64,000 bases of DNA from Bacteroidales bacterium (GCA_024691765.1 JAILNI010000035.1:31240-95239); one strand, 5' to 3'. Shown: positions 7,894-17,380, counted from the stretch's first letter. The notes: a model not told the origin generated them from the letters alone. Program-made: numbers and translations.

Positions 7894-7905
7894 TGTGTAA
7901 CTTTG
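7875..7905 (+). promoter_or_regulatory. Promoter of the porin-imelysin-DHOR operon
   Basis: TTG at 7875-7877, a 20-nt spacer and TAACTTTG (7898-7905) fit the TTTG-N19-TAnnTTTG consensus. The porin ATG lies 10 nt downstream. The promoter overlaps the right arm of the 20-bp inverted repeat. Confidence 0.6.
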
Positions 7906-7915
7906 TGCCCGGATT

Positions 7916-9199
7916 ATGAAGAACCCGATTGTTATTCTTGCCGTCCTGGGTGCCTTCATACTATGCTCTCAAGCGGCACATGCTCAGTATAACGGCGAAA
8001 GCCGCCTTGCCGTGGGAGGATACGGTGAAGTGGCGTTCAGCCGTAATTTCTACAGCGACCATGTTTACCGCTACAGCAGTGCATCCCTGCATTCCGGAGA
8101 AGCGCACAACCGTTTCGACATTCCCCATGCGGTAATCTACCTCGGATACGACTTCGGCAAGGGCTGGACCATGCAGACCGAAATAGAGTTCGAACATCTC
8201 GGTACCGGCACCGAAGTGGAGAAGGAATTCGAGGAGGCCGGCGAATGGGAGAGTGAGGTGGAGCGCGGCGGGGAGGTGGAACTTGAGCAGTTCTGGCTGC
8301 AGAAGAGCTTCTTTCCTGCCCTGAACGTGCGCGCAGGTCATCTGGTGGTCCCCGTAGGCGGGCTCAACAACCGACACGAACCGCTGAATTTCTTCACGGT
8401 CTACCGCCCCGAAGGAGAGTTTACAATACTCCCCTCCACCTGGCACGACACCGGAATCAGCGTGTGGGGGCAGGTCGGCAGATGGCGTTATGAACTTATG
8501 CTAGTTTCGGGCCTCGACGCGATGATGTTCACCCGCGACAACTTCATAAAGAACGGCGCACACACCCCGTTCCCCTTCCAGGTGGCAAACAACCCAGGCT
8601 TGGCCGTCAGGATTGACAAGGCCTTCGGCTTCGGACTGGACCTGGGCCTGAGCGCTTATTTCGGCAACACCTTCGACAACACCTTCCCCTACGAGGCCTC
8701 CAAGGCTTCGTACATAGCGGATGCAACCGGCACCCTGGGGGTAGCTGCATTCGACTTCCGTTACTGCGGCAAGAACCTTATTATCAGGGGAAATGCCGAT
8801 TCCGGAATGCTCTCTGACGCAGCAGCAATAAGCAAGTACAAGAGTTCCAAGGGCGCAGCATCCGGCTCCCCCTACTCCGACACACCCGTGGGCGACCGTG
8901 CGCTTGCGGCAGGCATCGAAGCCGGGTACGACATCTTCTCCTTCATACCTATCAAGGACAGGGAGCAGAAACTCTATGTCTTCGCCCGCGGAGAGCACTA
9001 CAATCCTTATATTGCCGACAGCGGCCAGGGCACCTATGGCTACACCGAAAAAACGCGCGTTGCGGCCGGAATCAACTGGTTCCCCATTCCGGAAATAGCG
9101 GTGAAGGCGGAGTATTCCTATCGCTTCCTGTCAGGCGAATACAACCCCGAACCCTCTGTCAACCTCGGTATCGCCTATATGGGATTTTTCAAACACTGA
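7916..9199 (+). CDS. Outer-membrane porin-like protein of an iron/redox locus
   Basis: A 427-residue exported protein with a clear signal peptide (cleavage near QAAHAQ). Regularly alternating strands fit a 16- to 18-stranded phosphate-selective-porin-like barrel. Features include the GGYGEVAFSRNFY first strand, the LEQFWLQKSFFPALNVRAGHLVVPVG segment typical of OprO/OprP-like proteins, and a C-terminal strand ending YMGFFKH. It is the first gene of a plus-strand run with imelysin, DHOR and CcsBA genes. Porins are often encoded beside imelysin genes in Bacteroidota, which suggests passage of an iron or heme-related solute. The substrate is not visible. Confidence 0.75.
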   Translation: MKNPIVILAVLGAFILCSQAAHAQYNGESRLAVGGYGEVAFSRNFYSDHVYRYSSASLHSGEAHNRFDIPHAVIYLGYDFGKGWTMQTEIEFEHLGTGTEVEKEFEEAGEWESEVERGGEVELEQFWLQKSFFPALNVRAGHLVVPVGGLNNRHEPLNFFTVYRPEGEFTILPSTWHDTGISVWGQVGRWRYELMLVSGLDAMMFTRDNFIKNGAHTPFPFQVANNPGLAVRIDKAFGFGLDLGLSAYFGNTFDNTFPYEASKASYIADATGTLGVAAFDFRYCGKNLIIRGNADSGMLSDAAAISKYKSSKGAASGSPYSDTPVGDRALAAGIEAGYDIFSFIPIKDREQKLYVFARGEHYNPYIADSGQGTYGYTEKTRVAAGINWFPIPEIAVKAEYSYRFLSGEYNPEPSVNLGIAYMGFFKH

Positions 9200-9233
9200 A
9201 GCAAAGTCAAATAATAATAAAAACACACAAACA

Positions 9234-10460
9234 ATGAAAAACACATTCAGAATTCTTGCAGGCCTGGCCATAGCTGCCCTCGCACTCTCCGCCTGCAAAA
9301 AAGATAACGGCGACGGCAGCCTCTCATCCGAAGAAAGCGCCCTCAAGGCCGCAGTGGAAGAGTATGTTCCAGCTGTCATCTATGAAATCTACGGCAATCT
9401 TGCCGACAAAACTACCGAACTCTGCGACCTGCTCGCAAACTACAAGAAAGACGGCGTCGCCGCCCTTACGGACGCAAAGGTCGAGGAAGTGTGCAAGACC
9501 TTCCTTGCCGCCCGCGAATGGTGGGAGAAGAGCGAGGCTTTCCTTTTCGGAGCCGCCTCCGCCTACGGCATCGACCCCCATATCGACAGCTGGCCCCTGG
9601 ACAAAGACAAGCTTGCGAAAGAACTCAGCAACAGTACTGTTATAAATGATCTGGACGATGAGGGCGCAGGCGCCGTTGACGAAGTGGGTACCGCCAACCT
9701 CGGCTTCCACGGAATAGAATTCATCCTCTTCCGTGGCGGAGCTCCACGCAAAGCTGCCGCTTTCGCCGCTTACGATACCGATGCGGCTATGGTTCCCTAC
9801 GGTATATCGGGCGCAGTGGAACTCATCTATGCAGCAGCCGTTGCGGAGGACCTACGTAATTACTGCTGGGAACTCCAGGCCGCATGGGATCCCAAGGCTC
9901 CCTCGGACAGGGTTGAATATGTAGAGGATGAACTCGAACTCAATACAACCCTTGATTCCGGCCTCACCTATGGCGAGGACCTCCTTTCCTCCGCTTCCCC
10001 TGGAAGCACTAACAGCACCTGGCAAAGGGCCGTATCCCGCATTCTGGTTGCAGGATGCTCCAACATCGCATCCGAGGTCGCCAACTCCAAGATAGCTTCC
10101 GCCTACAACCACGAAACCGAAGAAGACGCCGACTATATCGAGAGCCCGTATTCCAAGAAGTCCTATCTTGACTTCTATAACAACATCCAGAGCATTGTTT
10201 ACACCCTTTACGGCAAGGAAGGAGCAAGTGCTCCCAGCAAGAAGTGCATATACAGCGTGCTGGTAAATAATGGTTACAAGGGTGCTTCAGACTTGAAGGC
10301 TGCCCTTGAAGGAGCTGTTGCTTCCCTTCAGGCCTGTCTCGACTATGGAAAAGCATTCGTGGACGAACCTACTGCAAAATGCGCTGGCGAGGCCATTGAA
10401 GCGATAAACGAACTTGACGACGAACTGAACAAAGCCGCCGGTTGGGTGGAGAATCTGTAA
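9234..10460 (+). CDS. Imelysin family lipoprotein (iron-uptake associated)
   Basis: A 408-residue lipoprotein. The signal peptide ends in the lipobox LALSAC followed by KKDNGDG, so it should be anchored in a membrane facing the periplasm or surface. The imelysin GxHxxE motif is present as GFHGIEFILF (His about residue 159, Glu about 162). The helical repeats EEVCKTFLAAREWWEKSEAFLFG and EDLRNYCWELQAAWD are family hallmarks. Imelysins (formerly called peptidase M75) are Fur-regulated iron-uptake or iron-sensing proteins whose ligand is uncertain. It lies 34 nt after the porin and 6 nt before the di-heme oxidoreductase, a gene pair seen in many Bacteroidota. Confidence 0.9.
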   Translation: MKNTFRILAGLAIAALALSACKKDNGDGSLSSEESALKAAVEEYVPAVIYEIYGNLADKTTELCDLLANYKKDGVAALTDAKVEEVCKTFLAAREWWEKSEAFLFGAASAYGIDPHIDSWPLDKDKLAKELSNSTVINDLDDEGAGAVDEVGTANLGFHGIEFILFRGGAPRKAAAFAAYDTDAAMVPYGISGAVELIYAAAVAEDLRNYCWELQAAWDPKAPSDRVEYVEDELELNTTLDSGLTYGEDLLSSASPGSTNSTWQRAVSRILVAGCSNIASEVANSKIASAYNHETEEDADYIESPYSKKSYLDFYNNIQSIVYTLYGKEGASAPSKKCIYSVLVNNGYKGASDLKAALEGAVASLQACLDYGKAFVDEPTAKCAGEAIEAINELDDELNKAAGWVENL

Positions 10461-10466
10461 TTGGCC

Positions 10467-12278
10467 ATGAAACTTACAAACAGAGCAATAGCTCTTACAT
10501 TTGCGGCCGCCGCCCTCCTCGCCTGCAGCAGGAATGGGGAGGACGGTTCCGCTTCCAGGGCGGTTTCCGATGCAAAGTACGTCGGGAAGGCCGTGGGCAA
10601 TTTCGATGCGTCCGAATGGTATCCCGGAGGGCAGCTCGGAACCACTACGAACATAGCTGACAACAGCTATGAAGATCCCGCCCCCGCGGTTACCGCAGCG
10701 GGCCTCGACCATGCCTTCAATCTGGGCGAATACCAGTTCGAGCGCACATACAACGAGGGCTCCGGCCAGTTCGGCGGCCTTGGTCCGGCACACGTCCGCA
10801 ACAGCTGCCTCGACTGCCATCCCGCCTATGGGCATGGCCAGTGGAAGGAAAGCTATGTGGCCAACGGCTCCCAGTCGTGGGGCAATGGCTACCTTCTTGT
10901 GGTCTATTATGCCGCCAACGGCGAAACCAATGACGGACCCTATGTCGGAGAGGTGACCGGCATGCCCCAGACAATGGTTTCCGCGCCCTTCCTGCCTCCC
11001 ATCGACGAAACCAAAATCCAGCTCAGCTGGACCGAGATTTCCGAGATGGAGAGCGGCCTTCCGATGAAGTTCAGGGACGGCGAAACCTACAAACTTCAGT
11101 ATCCCACCCTCTATATTCCCGAGGAAGCGTTCAATACCGATCCCACTCCTTATGAAACGGCAAGGGCTCAGGGCAAGACCGTAGGCTTCCGTCTCGAAAG
11201 CACTATCGGTGTGATCGGAGTGGGCCTCATCGACGCCCTTGACGAAGATGAGATGCGTGAGACATACCGCTCCGAGGCCGCCTATTTCGCGAGCACGGGA
11301 GCGGAAGTGGCTGAAAAACTCAACCCTGCTTTCTGGGATGCTTCCGTCAACGATTTCGCATCCTCAGCCTACTACGGCAACTGGCAGAGCGGCACGGTGC
11401 CTTTCTATGGTCAGACCGCCCTCATGTGCGGCGATGGCTATCTGGCAGACGGCACTCTCGTAAAGCGCGGCAGTTACTCCCCCGTGAAGCGCTTCACTTA
11501 TGCGATGACCCGCGGAAGCCTGCAGGACGGAGCCGGCGCAAACGCCATCTGGAACATCACCAACGTGTCGCGTCCAGACCGTCCATTCTTATACACCACT
11601 GCCGCCTGGGCCAAGGCCATGAGCGGGAACGCCGATGTCATAGCGGCCATCAAGGCCGACCCTGCCTCCCCCTATTATGCCGACGGCACCGATGCGGGGA
11701 TAAGGGAAGCGGTGTATGCCCTGCTTTGCCCCTCCACGAACCAGTTCGACAACCCTTACCACAACTTCACCCCCGAGATGTCGGCCGACGAGTTTTACAA
11801 CTTCATGGTGTGGCACCGCGGCCTCGCAATTCCGCGTGCCCGCGACCTCAACGACGCAACTGTGCAGAAGGGTAAGGAGCTCTTTAACAAGATGGGCTGC
11901 GCCTCCTGTCACAAGGCAAAATGGACCACCGGGGACGACAACTACTGGTCGCCGGCTCTCAACGGAGGCAAACCCCTTCCGCGCTTTGCCCACCAGACCA
12001 TCTACCCATATTCCGACTTCATCCAGCACAAGCTCCACATGAAGAACGACATTCACGGCAGTTGGTGCCGTACAACTCCTCTCTGGGGCCGCGGACTCTC
12101 CGCCCAGAACACCGGCCGTGGCGACCGTCTGCACGACTGCCGCGCCCGCAATGTGGTGGAATCCATAATGTGGCATGCATACAGCAAGGATAGCGACGCC
12201 TATGACTCTGCAGAGCAGTTCTACAACCTCTCCAAGGAAGAGCGTGACGCTGTGGTTAAATTCATCAATTCCATTTAA
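10467..12278 (+). CDS. Di-heme oxidoreductase (DHOR / putative thiol oxidoreductase) lipoprotein
   Basis: The ATG at 10467 is preferred to the TTG at 10461 in the ORF track because it directly begins a lipoprotein signal (MKLTNRAIALTF, lipobox LLAC). The 603-residue protein carries two CxxCH heme sites: NSCLDCHPAYGHG near residue 115 and MGCASCHKAKW near residue 479. These are typical of the DUF1111/DHOR family, which is related to MauG-like di-heme enzymes and repeatedly encoded beside imelysins. It needs cytochrome c maturation, and the next gene, overlapping by 1 nt (TAATG), supplies it. A role in redox processing of an iron ligand is inference. Confidence 0.88.
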   Translation: MKLTNRAIALTFAAAALLACSRNGEDGSASRAVSDAKYVGKAVGNFDASEWYPGGQLGTTTNIADNSYEDPAPAVTAAGLDHAFNLGEYQFERTYNEGSGQFGGLGPAHVRNSCLDCHPAYGHGQWKESYVANGSQSWGNGYLLVVYYAANGETNDGPYVGEVTGMPQTMVSAPFLPPIDETKIQLSWTEISEMESGLPMKFRDGETYKLQYPTLYIPEEAFNTDPTPYETARAQGKTVGFRLESTIGVIGVGLIDALDEDEMRETYRSEAAYFASTGAEVAEKLNPAFWDASVNDFASSAYYGNWQSGTVPFYGQTALMCGDGYLADGTLVKRGSYSPVKRFTYAMTRGSLQDGAGANAIWNITNVSRPDRPFLYTTAAWAKAMSGNADVIAAIKADPASPYYADGTDAGIREAVYALLCPSTNQFDNPYHNFTPEMSADEFYNFMVWHRGLAIPRARDLNDATVQKGKELFNKMGCASCHKAKWTTGDDNYWSPALNGGKPLPRFAHQTIYPYSDFIQHKLHMKNDIHGSWCRTTPLWGRGLSAQNTGRGDRLHDCRARNVVESIMWHAYSKDSDAYDSAEQFYNLSKEERDAVVKFINSI

Positions 12279-14356
12279 TGAAAGTAAAGGTTTTCAAGAC
12301 AATATCCTTCTCGGCTATGGCAGTCCTCATCCTCGTGATGGCGGCTGCCACAGTCTTTGAGAAGTTCAGGGGAACCGAGTATGCCCTGAGCCACTTCTAC
12401 CACTCCCCCTTGTTCATCGCCCTTTGGGCGGTGGCGGCGGTATGCGGACTCATTTACATCTTCTCGGTCAAGATGCAGCGCAACCCCGCTACGCTGGGCA
12501 TCCACTTCGCTTTCGCGCTTATTCTCGCCGGGGCCCTGCTGACCTTCCTGACAGGAAAAAGCGGCGAAGTCCACCTCCGCTTGGGAGAGCCCGCTACGGA
12601 AGTGTATATACTCGATGACGGCGACAGCGCCCCCCTTCCGTTCAGCATCAGCCTCGAACGCTTCGAAATAGAGTACTACCGAGGTTCGCGCAGGCCTTCA
12701 GACTTCATAAGCGAGGTTACAATCGACGGGAAGAACATGGTTATATCGATGAACATTATTGCCAAATATGAGGGATACCGTTTCTACCAGGCCGACTTCG
12801 ATCCGGACATGCAGGGCAGCATTCTCGCCGTAAGCCACGACCCCTGGGGGATTGGCGTCACTTATGCCGGCTACCTGCTTCTGGCCCTCTCCATGCTGGG
12901 ATTTTTCTTCCAGCGCGACAGCGGCTTCCGCAGGGCTCTCAGGCGTCTTTCCGGAACTGCCGCGGCAGCGGTAATCATGCTCTTTGCAGGCAGCGTTCCG
13001 GCGGGAGCCCGAAGCATTGGGGACCTGCCCGCCATTCCCCGCGACGTGGCGGAACAGTTCGGGGATCTCTATGTGTATTACAACGACCGTATCTGCCCGC
13101 TGCAGACCCTCGCCCGCGACTATACCCTCAAGGCATACGGTAAGGCGCATTACGGCCCTTATTCGGCGGAACAGACAGTAACGGCGTGGCTTTTCTACTA
13201 CGACTGGTGGCGCACTGTGCCGGTAAAGCTGAAGTCAAAGGAAAAGGGTACGGCGAAGGAGCAGGAAAAACTCTCCCTTTTGCGGGCTGTCGCTTCCGGA
13301 GAAGCTTTCAACATCTTCCCGATAGCCGACAGCACCGGAAAGGTTGAATGGTACAACCCTGTGGGAGATCTTCCTGCAGGGCTCGACTATGAGCACTGGG
13401 TGTTCGTTCGAAAATCCCTGGACCTGATGGGTCGGGAGGTCGCCGCGGAAAACTGGAGCGAAGTCTCACGCATCCTTTCCCGGATACGCAAATATCAGGA
13501 AAAGACCGCCTCGGAGATGCTTCCTCCGCGGGGAAAGGTCAGGGCAGAAAAGTTCTGGAACCGCATCTCAAGGCCCATGATACCATTCATGGCAAGCATT
13601 AGCCTGGGAATGGTGTTCTTCATCCTGTTCGGCATCTGGCTGGCAAGGGAAAAGAAGCCTTCGAAAGCCCTGCAGAATGTGCTGCTGGTTCTTGCTGCTG
13701 TGCTGCTGGCCTACCTTGTACTGGCGATAGGCCTGCGCTGGTACATTTCGGGCCACGGCCCCTTCGCGGGCACCTGGTCGGTTATGATGCTCATGGCTTT
13801 CCTCGCCACCCTCGCACAGATTCTGCTCGCCAGACACTTCCCTCTGGTGCAGCCACTTGGATTCCTTGTGGCGGGCTTTACGATGCTGGTGGCGGCTCTT
13901 GCGGGAGCGAGCCCCAAGATAACCCACCTGATGCCGGTGCTGCAGAGCCCCCTGCTTTCCATCCATGTGCTCAGCATGATGATTTCCTACACCCTCTTCG
14001 GACTGGTGGCCCTCAACGGCTTTATGGGCATATTCATGAAGGGGAAGGCTGCGGAGACGCTCCGGGATGTCTCGCTGGTAGTTCTCTATCCCGCAGTATT
14101 CATAATCACTTTCGGCACCTTCATCGGGGCTGTATGGGCCAATATCTCCTGGGGAAGCTACTGGGCCTGGGACCCCAAGGAAACCTGGGCTCTGATAACG
14201 CTGCTTGTGTATGCGGGAGCCCTGCACGGAAGCTCCATAAAATTCATGAAGAATCCGCGGGTCTTCCATATTTACACGCTGCTGGCTTTCCTGTGCGTGC
14301 TTATAACCTATTTCGGGGTGAACCTCATCCTCGGAGGGATGCACAGCTACGCATAG
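12278..14356 (+). CDS. ccsBA: Cytochrome c biogenesis protein, CcsB-CcsA (ResB-ResC) fusion
   Basis: Inner-membrane protein of 692 residues that exports heme and attaches it to CxxCH apocytochromes (System II). The N-terminal part (about 1-230) is ResB/CcsB-like with membrane segments and a periplasmic domain. The C-terminal part (about 430-692) is CcsA with the tryptophan-rich heme-binding motif WGSYWAWDPKETWALI. Candidate heme-ligand histidines are in LLSIHVLSMMISY and the GALHGSS loop. Overlap with the DHOR gene suggests that the fusion matures this operon's di-heme protein. It ends 3 nt before the convergent regulator gene. Confidence 0.9.
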   Translation: MKVKVFKTISFSAMAVLILVMAAATVFEKFRGTEYALSHFYHSPLFIALWAVAAVCGLIYIFSVKMQRNPATLGIHFAFALILAGALLTFLTGKSGEVHLRLGEPATEVYILDDGDSAPLPFSISLERFEIEYYRGSRRPSDFISEVTIDGKNMVISMNIIAKYEGYRFYQADFDPDMQGSILAVSHDPWGIGVTYAGYLLLALSMLGFFFQRDSGFRRALRRLSGTAAAAVIMLFAGSVPAGARSIGDLPAIPRDVAEQFGDLYVYYNDRICPLQTLARDYTLKAYGKAHYGPYSAEQTVTAWLFYYDWWRTVPVKLKSKEKGTAKEQEKLSLLRAVASGEAFNIFPIADSTGKVEWYNPVGDLPAGLDYEHWVFVRKSLDLMGREVAAENWSEVSRILSRIRKYQEKTASEMLPPRGKVRAEKFWNRISRPMIPFMASISLGMVFFILFGIWLAREKKPSKALQNVLLVLAAVLLAYLVLAIGLRWYISGHGPFAGTWSVMMLMAFLATLAQILLARHFPLVQPLGFLVAGFTMLVAALAGASPKITHLMPVLQSPLLSIHVLSMMISYTLFGLVALNGFMGIFMKGKAAETLRDVSLVVLYPAVFIITFGTFIGAVWANISWGSYWAWDPKETWALITLLVYAGALHGSSIKFMKNPRVFHIYTLLAFLCVLITYFGVNLILGGMHSYA

Positions 14357-14359
14357 GCG

Positions 14360-15214
14360 CTATTTTATAGACTCTATATCTATCAATCCCTGGAGGATTG
14401 CGTAAGCGGTGAGGCCGGCTATCGACTTGATGCCGGTCTTTTCCGTTATGTTCTTGCGGTGCGTCATCACGGTAAAGATGGACAGGCCGTATTTATAGGC
14501 TATCTCCTTGTTCTGCAGGCCCTGGGCGACGCAGACGAGGATTTCCTTTTCACGCGGGCTGAGTTTCCCCTCGATGAGAGGAAGGATGAGGCAATCCTCT
14601 ATGCGCGAATGTATTACCAGGTCTTCCTTGAAACGGAAGAGGAAGGAAAGCAGCTCGGTTACGCGGCTGTCCTGCCTGTCGTAAGCTATGTACTTCAGGA
14701 GCAGGTTGATAAGGTCCTGGATTTTCTCGCCTATATCCCCGTGCTCGTGGCGGAAAATCTTCTCGCTGCCGTGCCCCTTGCGGTCGAGCGCCTCAAGAGA
14801 GGGAAATATCTTTTCTTCCTCAAGCATGAAATGCCTTCCCAGTTCTTCCTTGAACTTGCTGAAGAACTCCCCTATCACCTTTTTCTGGGATTCAGGACGC
14901 CCAACAAGCACCATGCTGATTTCCCTTTCCAAATCGGGCAGGAGACGGTAGACATAGGCATCGTGGGAATTGCGAAGGAATGCGATGACGTCCGAAATGC
15001 GCATCTTCTCCAATTCGGCCTCCGAAGGCCGGTAGTTCTCTGAAGAGGCAATACTGCATATGGTCAGGAAGGTGAACTCGTCCTTGCCCTCATGTTCGCA
15101 CCATTCCTCTACCGTGGATTCGCCGAAACCAAGTCGCATATCCAGCCTTTCCACTATCGAGAGAAGCGACGGCGCCGAGTTCACAAGGTCGGCCATTCTT
15201 GAATTACCGGTCAT
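14360..15214 (-). CDS. RIC/hemerythrin-type sensor fused to a LuxR helix-turn-helix
   Basis: A 284-residue putative transcription factor. Residues 1-60 (MADLVNSAPSLLSIVERLDM) resemble the ScdA_N domain of RIC iron-centre repair proteins, but the usual CC pair is replaced by LGFGE. Residues 80-210 form a hemerythrin-like di-iron domain with candidate ligands H84, H128, E132, H158, H202 and E206. Residues 217-280 are a LuxR/GerE helix-turn-helix (LSPREKEILVCVAQGLQNKEIA). A di-iron domain of this kind can sense oxygen, nitric oxide or iron redox state; which one is inference. It is last in a minus-strand run after tamL (13-nt gap) and converges on the cytochrome/iron operon, a possible target. 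Confidence 0.8.
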   Translation of the reverse strand: MTGNSRMADLVNSAPSLLSIVERLDMRLGFGESTVEEWCEHEGKDEFTFLTICSIASSENYRPSEAELEKMRISDVIAFLRNSHDAYVYRLLPDLEREISMVLVGRPESQKKVIGEFFSKFKEELGRHFMLEEEKIFPSLEALDRKGHGSEKIFRHEHGDIGEKIQDLINLLLKYIAYDRQDSRVTELLSFLFRFKEDLVIHSRIEDCLILPLIEGKLSPREKEILVCVAQGLQNKEIAYKYGLSIFTVMTHRKNITEKTGIKSIAGLTAYAILQGLIDIESIK

Positions 15215-15227
15215 ATAAACGATTGAT

Positions 15228-17369
15228 TTAGAAGGGATAACCTATACCGAAATGAAATGCGTTGTTGCCGGATGCCAGCCATTCGTTGGCGCCAACCAGA
15301 CGCCTTCCCGCCTGCCGGCTCGGGTCGTACAGCTGCATGCCGAAGTCCACACGTATGAGTATGAACTGAAGGTTGAGCCTGAGGCCTACCCCCCAGTCCG
15401 CTGCGACCGATTTGTAGAAGTCCTCTATGTTGAAGCCTCCCGAACCGGTATAGTCCGAAATGGTCCATACATTACCCACGTCGGAGAAGATGGCGCCTTC
15501 GAACTTCCAGACTATGCCGAAACGGTATTCCAGGTTGGCCTCCAGCTTAAGGTCGCCTGTCTGGCTGGGGATGGAGAAATAGGTATTGAGTTTCTCCGCT
15601 CCCGGCCCCAGGGCCCTTGCCTGCCAGCCCCTCATGCTCGATGCGCCGCCTGCATAGAACTGCTTTTCAAACGGGAGGGCGCTGCTGTTGCCGTATGCGT
15701 AACCTACACCGCCAAGAAGCCTTACGGCCACGGCCTGACGGTTCTCATACCCGTAACGCCTCGTCCTCGCCCATGAGTACTCCCCTCTCACGTACTGCGA
15801 ATATGGAACGCCTCCGATAAGGTAAGTGCCTGAAGAAGTCTGGAGATAGCGGTTGAAAAGGCTCAGTACGTTACCCGAAAAGTCTACGCTGAGCCTGTGG
15901 GAGGTATACGAGCCCTGAGGCACGATGTCGGCGCTGGAGTTATAATAGAAATCCGCTCCAAGACCGGCGTCCATATGGGCCTGATATGCGTAACGCATGA
16001 AAGGATTGTGAGACAGGGTATTCTCGAAGGCGGAATCAAGGTTGAACAGCTTTACGAAATTCGCCCTGAGGGGAAACACCTTGTAGGAAATGTTGCCCCT
16101 TGTAACCCCGGAATAACCGAATGCGGCGGAAATAACCTCCCTGTTGTATTCGGGCCTGTCCTGATAATTGTAGGCGGCGCTTATCTCGGTGCGCGGAATG
16201 CGGGGGCCCTTGAACGCAGTATACGGAAGACCAAGGAATTTCGGCAGGCTGAGTCCGGCCGATATACCGTATTCAACGGCCTGCGTTCCGTCGGAGAGGC
16301 GATACTGGAAATCCCCGCTGAACGCAAGGTTGAACCACTCTCCCCCATGGAATATGTTCTTGTGGTAGAACGACACCTGAGGGGAGAAGCCCAGGAGCCC
16401 GCTGGAATTGGAACTGCCTTCAGCCTTAATCCTGAAGCCCTGGACGGGCGACTGGGAAAGCACTATGCCGCAATCCACCTTGTTGGTGTCTGACGGGGTC
16501 ATCTGGACCTGCACGCTGCTGAAAACCTTAATGTTGGACAGGCGTGCATAGGTATTCGCCACGTTCTTTTCAGAATAGACCTCACCCGGATGTATGGTTC
16601 CCAGGTCGCGGAGAAGCTTTACCCTGAAGGGCAACGTCTCCGGTTTGGTGATGTTCACCTGGCCGATATAGTAGCGCCTCAGCGGCCTGGCCGCTGCAGG
16701 GGTTTCGTTGCGGGTGTACTCATTGATGCGGTAGATGAGCTTCGCAGTGCCGTCTGAGAGCGTGTCGGCCTCAAATGAGAAATGGTTCTTGACAAGGTCG
16801 AAATAGCCCAGGTCGCGCAGCCTTGCCGTGCTGCGTACCGTTTCCGCTTCCAGAATCTGTTCGGACAGCCATTCCCCACGCACCGCGGCTGAACAGGCAA
16901 GGGTGTCGGCGTAGAAATCGCCCGGAAAGTCTCCGCCAGAAGGTATGTCGTAGCAGACCGAGGAAATCACGTAGCTGCGGCCTGGAGTCACGTTATATGT
17001 AACCCTGGCCTTTTTCCCTTTGAGACTGACTTCCGGAACCACTTTCGAGCCGTAATAGCCCAGGTATTCCATGCGCGTGGCCAGGTTGTCGCAGGTGGAC
17101 GCCACCGCCGTGGAGTCGAACACCACGGGCGCACGCCCTATCTTGTGGAACAGGCCGTCCCGGCGCGACCAGTTGTACACGCATATGAGCGGACTCCAGC
17201 TCTGGGCGTCCTGCCTCAGGTATGAGTCCAGCTCGGATTCGGAGAAGCGCACCGGCGAAGATATCTCTATGTCGTTGCGGACCAGACGGTACTCCCCCTC
17301 CTCCAACACCCTCGTGGTGCTGCAGGATGCCGCCAGAAGCAGGCAAATCAGAGGGAGAAAGCGCTTCAT
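15228..17369 (-). CDS. tamL: TamL-type BamA/TamA family outer-membrane lipoprotein
   Basis: A 713-residue Omp85-superfamily protein. The signal ends in a lipobox (LAASC), the feature that separates Bacteroidota TamL from TamA. POTRA-like domains occupy about residues 20-330 (LRDLGTIHPGEVYSEKNVANTYARL is a typical POTRA end). The C-terminal half is the 16-strand barrel, with GGASSMRGWQARALGPG matching the conserved lid-loop RGW motif and a final strand HFGIGYPF. It is thought to work with TamB-like proteins in envelope assembly. An rRNA methyltransferase gene upstream in the same run is a common TamL neighbourhood. Confidence 0.9.
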   Translation of the reverse strand: MKRFLPLICLLLAASCSTTRVLEEGEYRLVRNDIEISSPVRFSESELDSYLRQDAQSWSPLICVYNWSRRDGLFHKIGRAPVVFDSTAVASTCDNLATRMEYLGYYGSKVVPEVSLKGKKARVTYNVTPGRSYVISSVCYDIPSGGDFPGDFYADTLACSAAVRGEWLSEQILEAETVRSTARLRDLGYFDLVKNHFSFEADTLSDGTAKLIYRINEYTRNETPAAARPLRRYYIGQVNITKPETLPFRVKLLRDLGTIHPGEVYSEKNVANTYARLSNIKVFSSVQVQMTPSDTNKVDCGIVLSQSPVQGFRIKAEGSSNSSGLLGFSPQVSFYHKNIFHGGEWFNLAFSGDFQYRLSDGTQAVEYGISAGLSLPKFLGLPYTAFKGPRIPRTEISAAYNYQDRPEYNREVISAAFGYSGVTRGNISYKVFPLRANFVKLFNLDSAFENTLSHNPFMRYAYQAHMDAGLGADFYYNSSADIVPQGSYTSHRLSVDFSGNVLSLFNRYLQTSSGTYLIGGVPYSQYVRGEYSWARTRRYGYENRQAVAVRLLGGVGYAYGNSSALPFEKQFYAGGASSMRGWQARALGPGAEKLNTYFSIPSQTGDLKLEANLEYRFGIVWKFEGAIFSDVGNVWTISDYTGSGGFNIEDFYKSVAADWGVGLRLNLQFILIRVDFGMQLYDPSRQAGRRLVGANEWLASGNNAFHFGIGYPF

Positions 17370-17380
17370 AATCTACAAAT

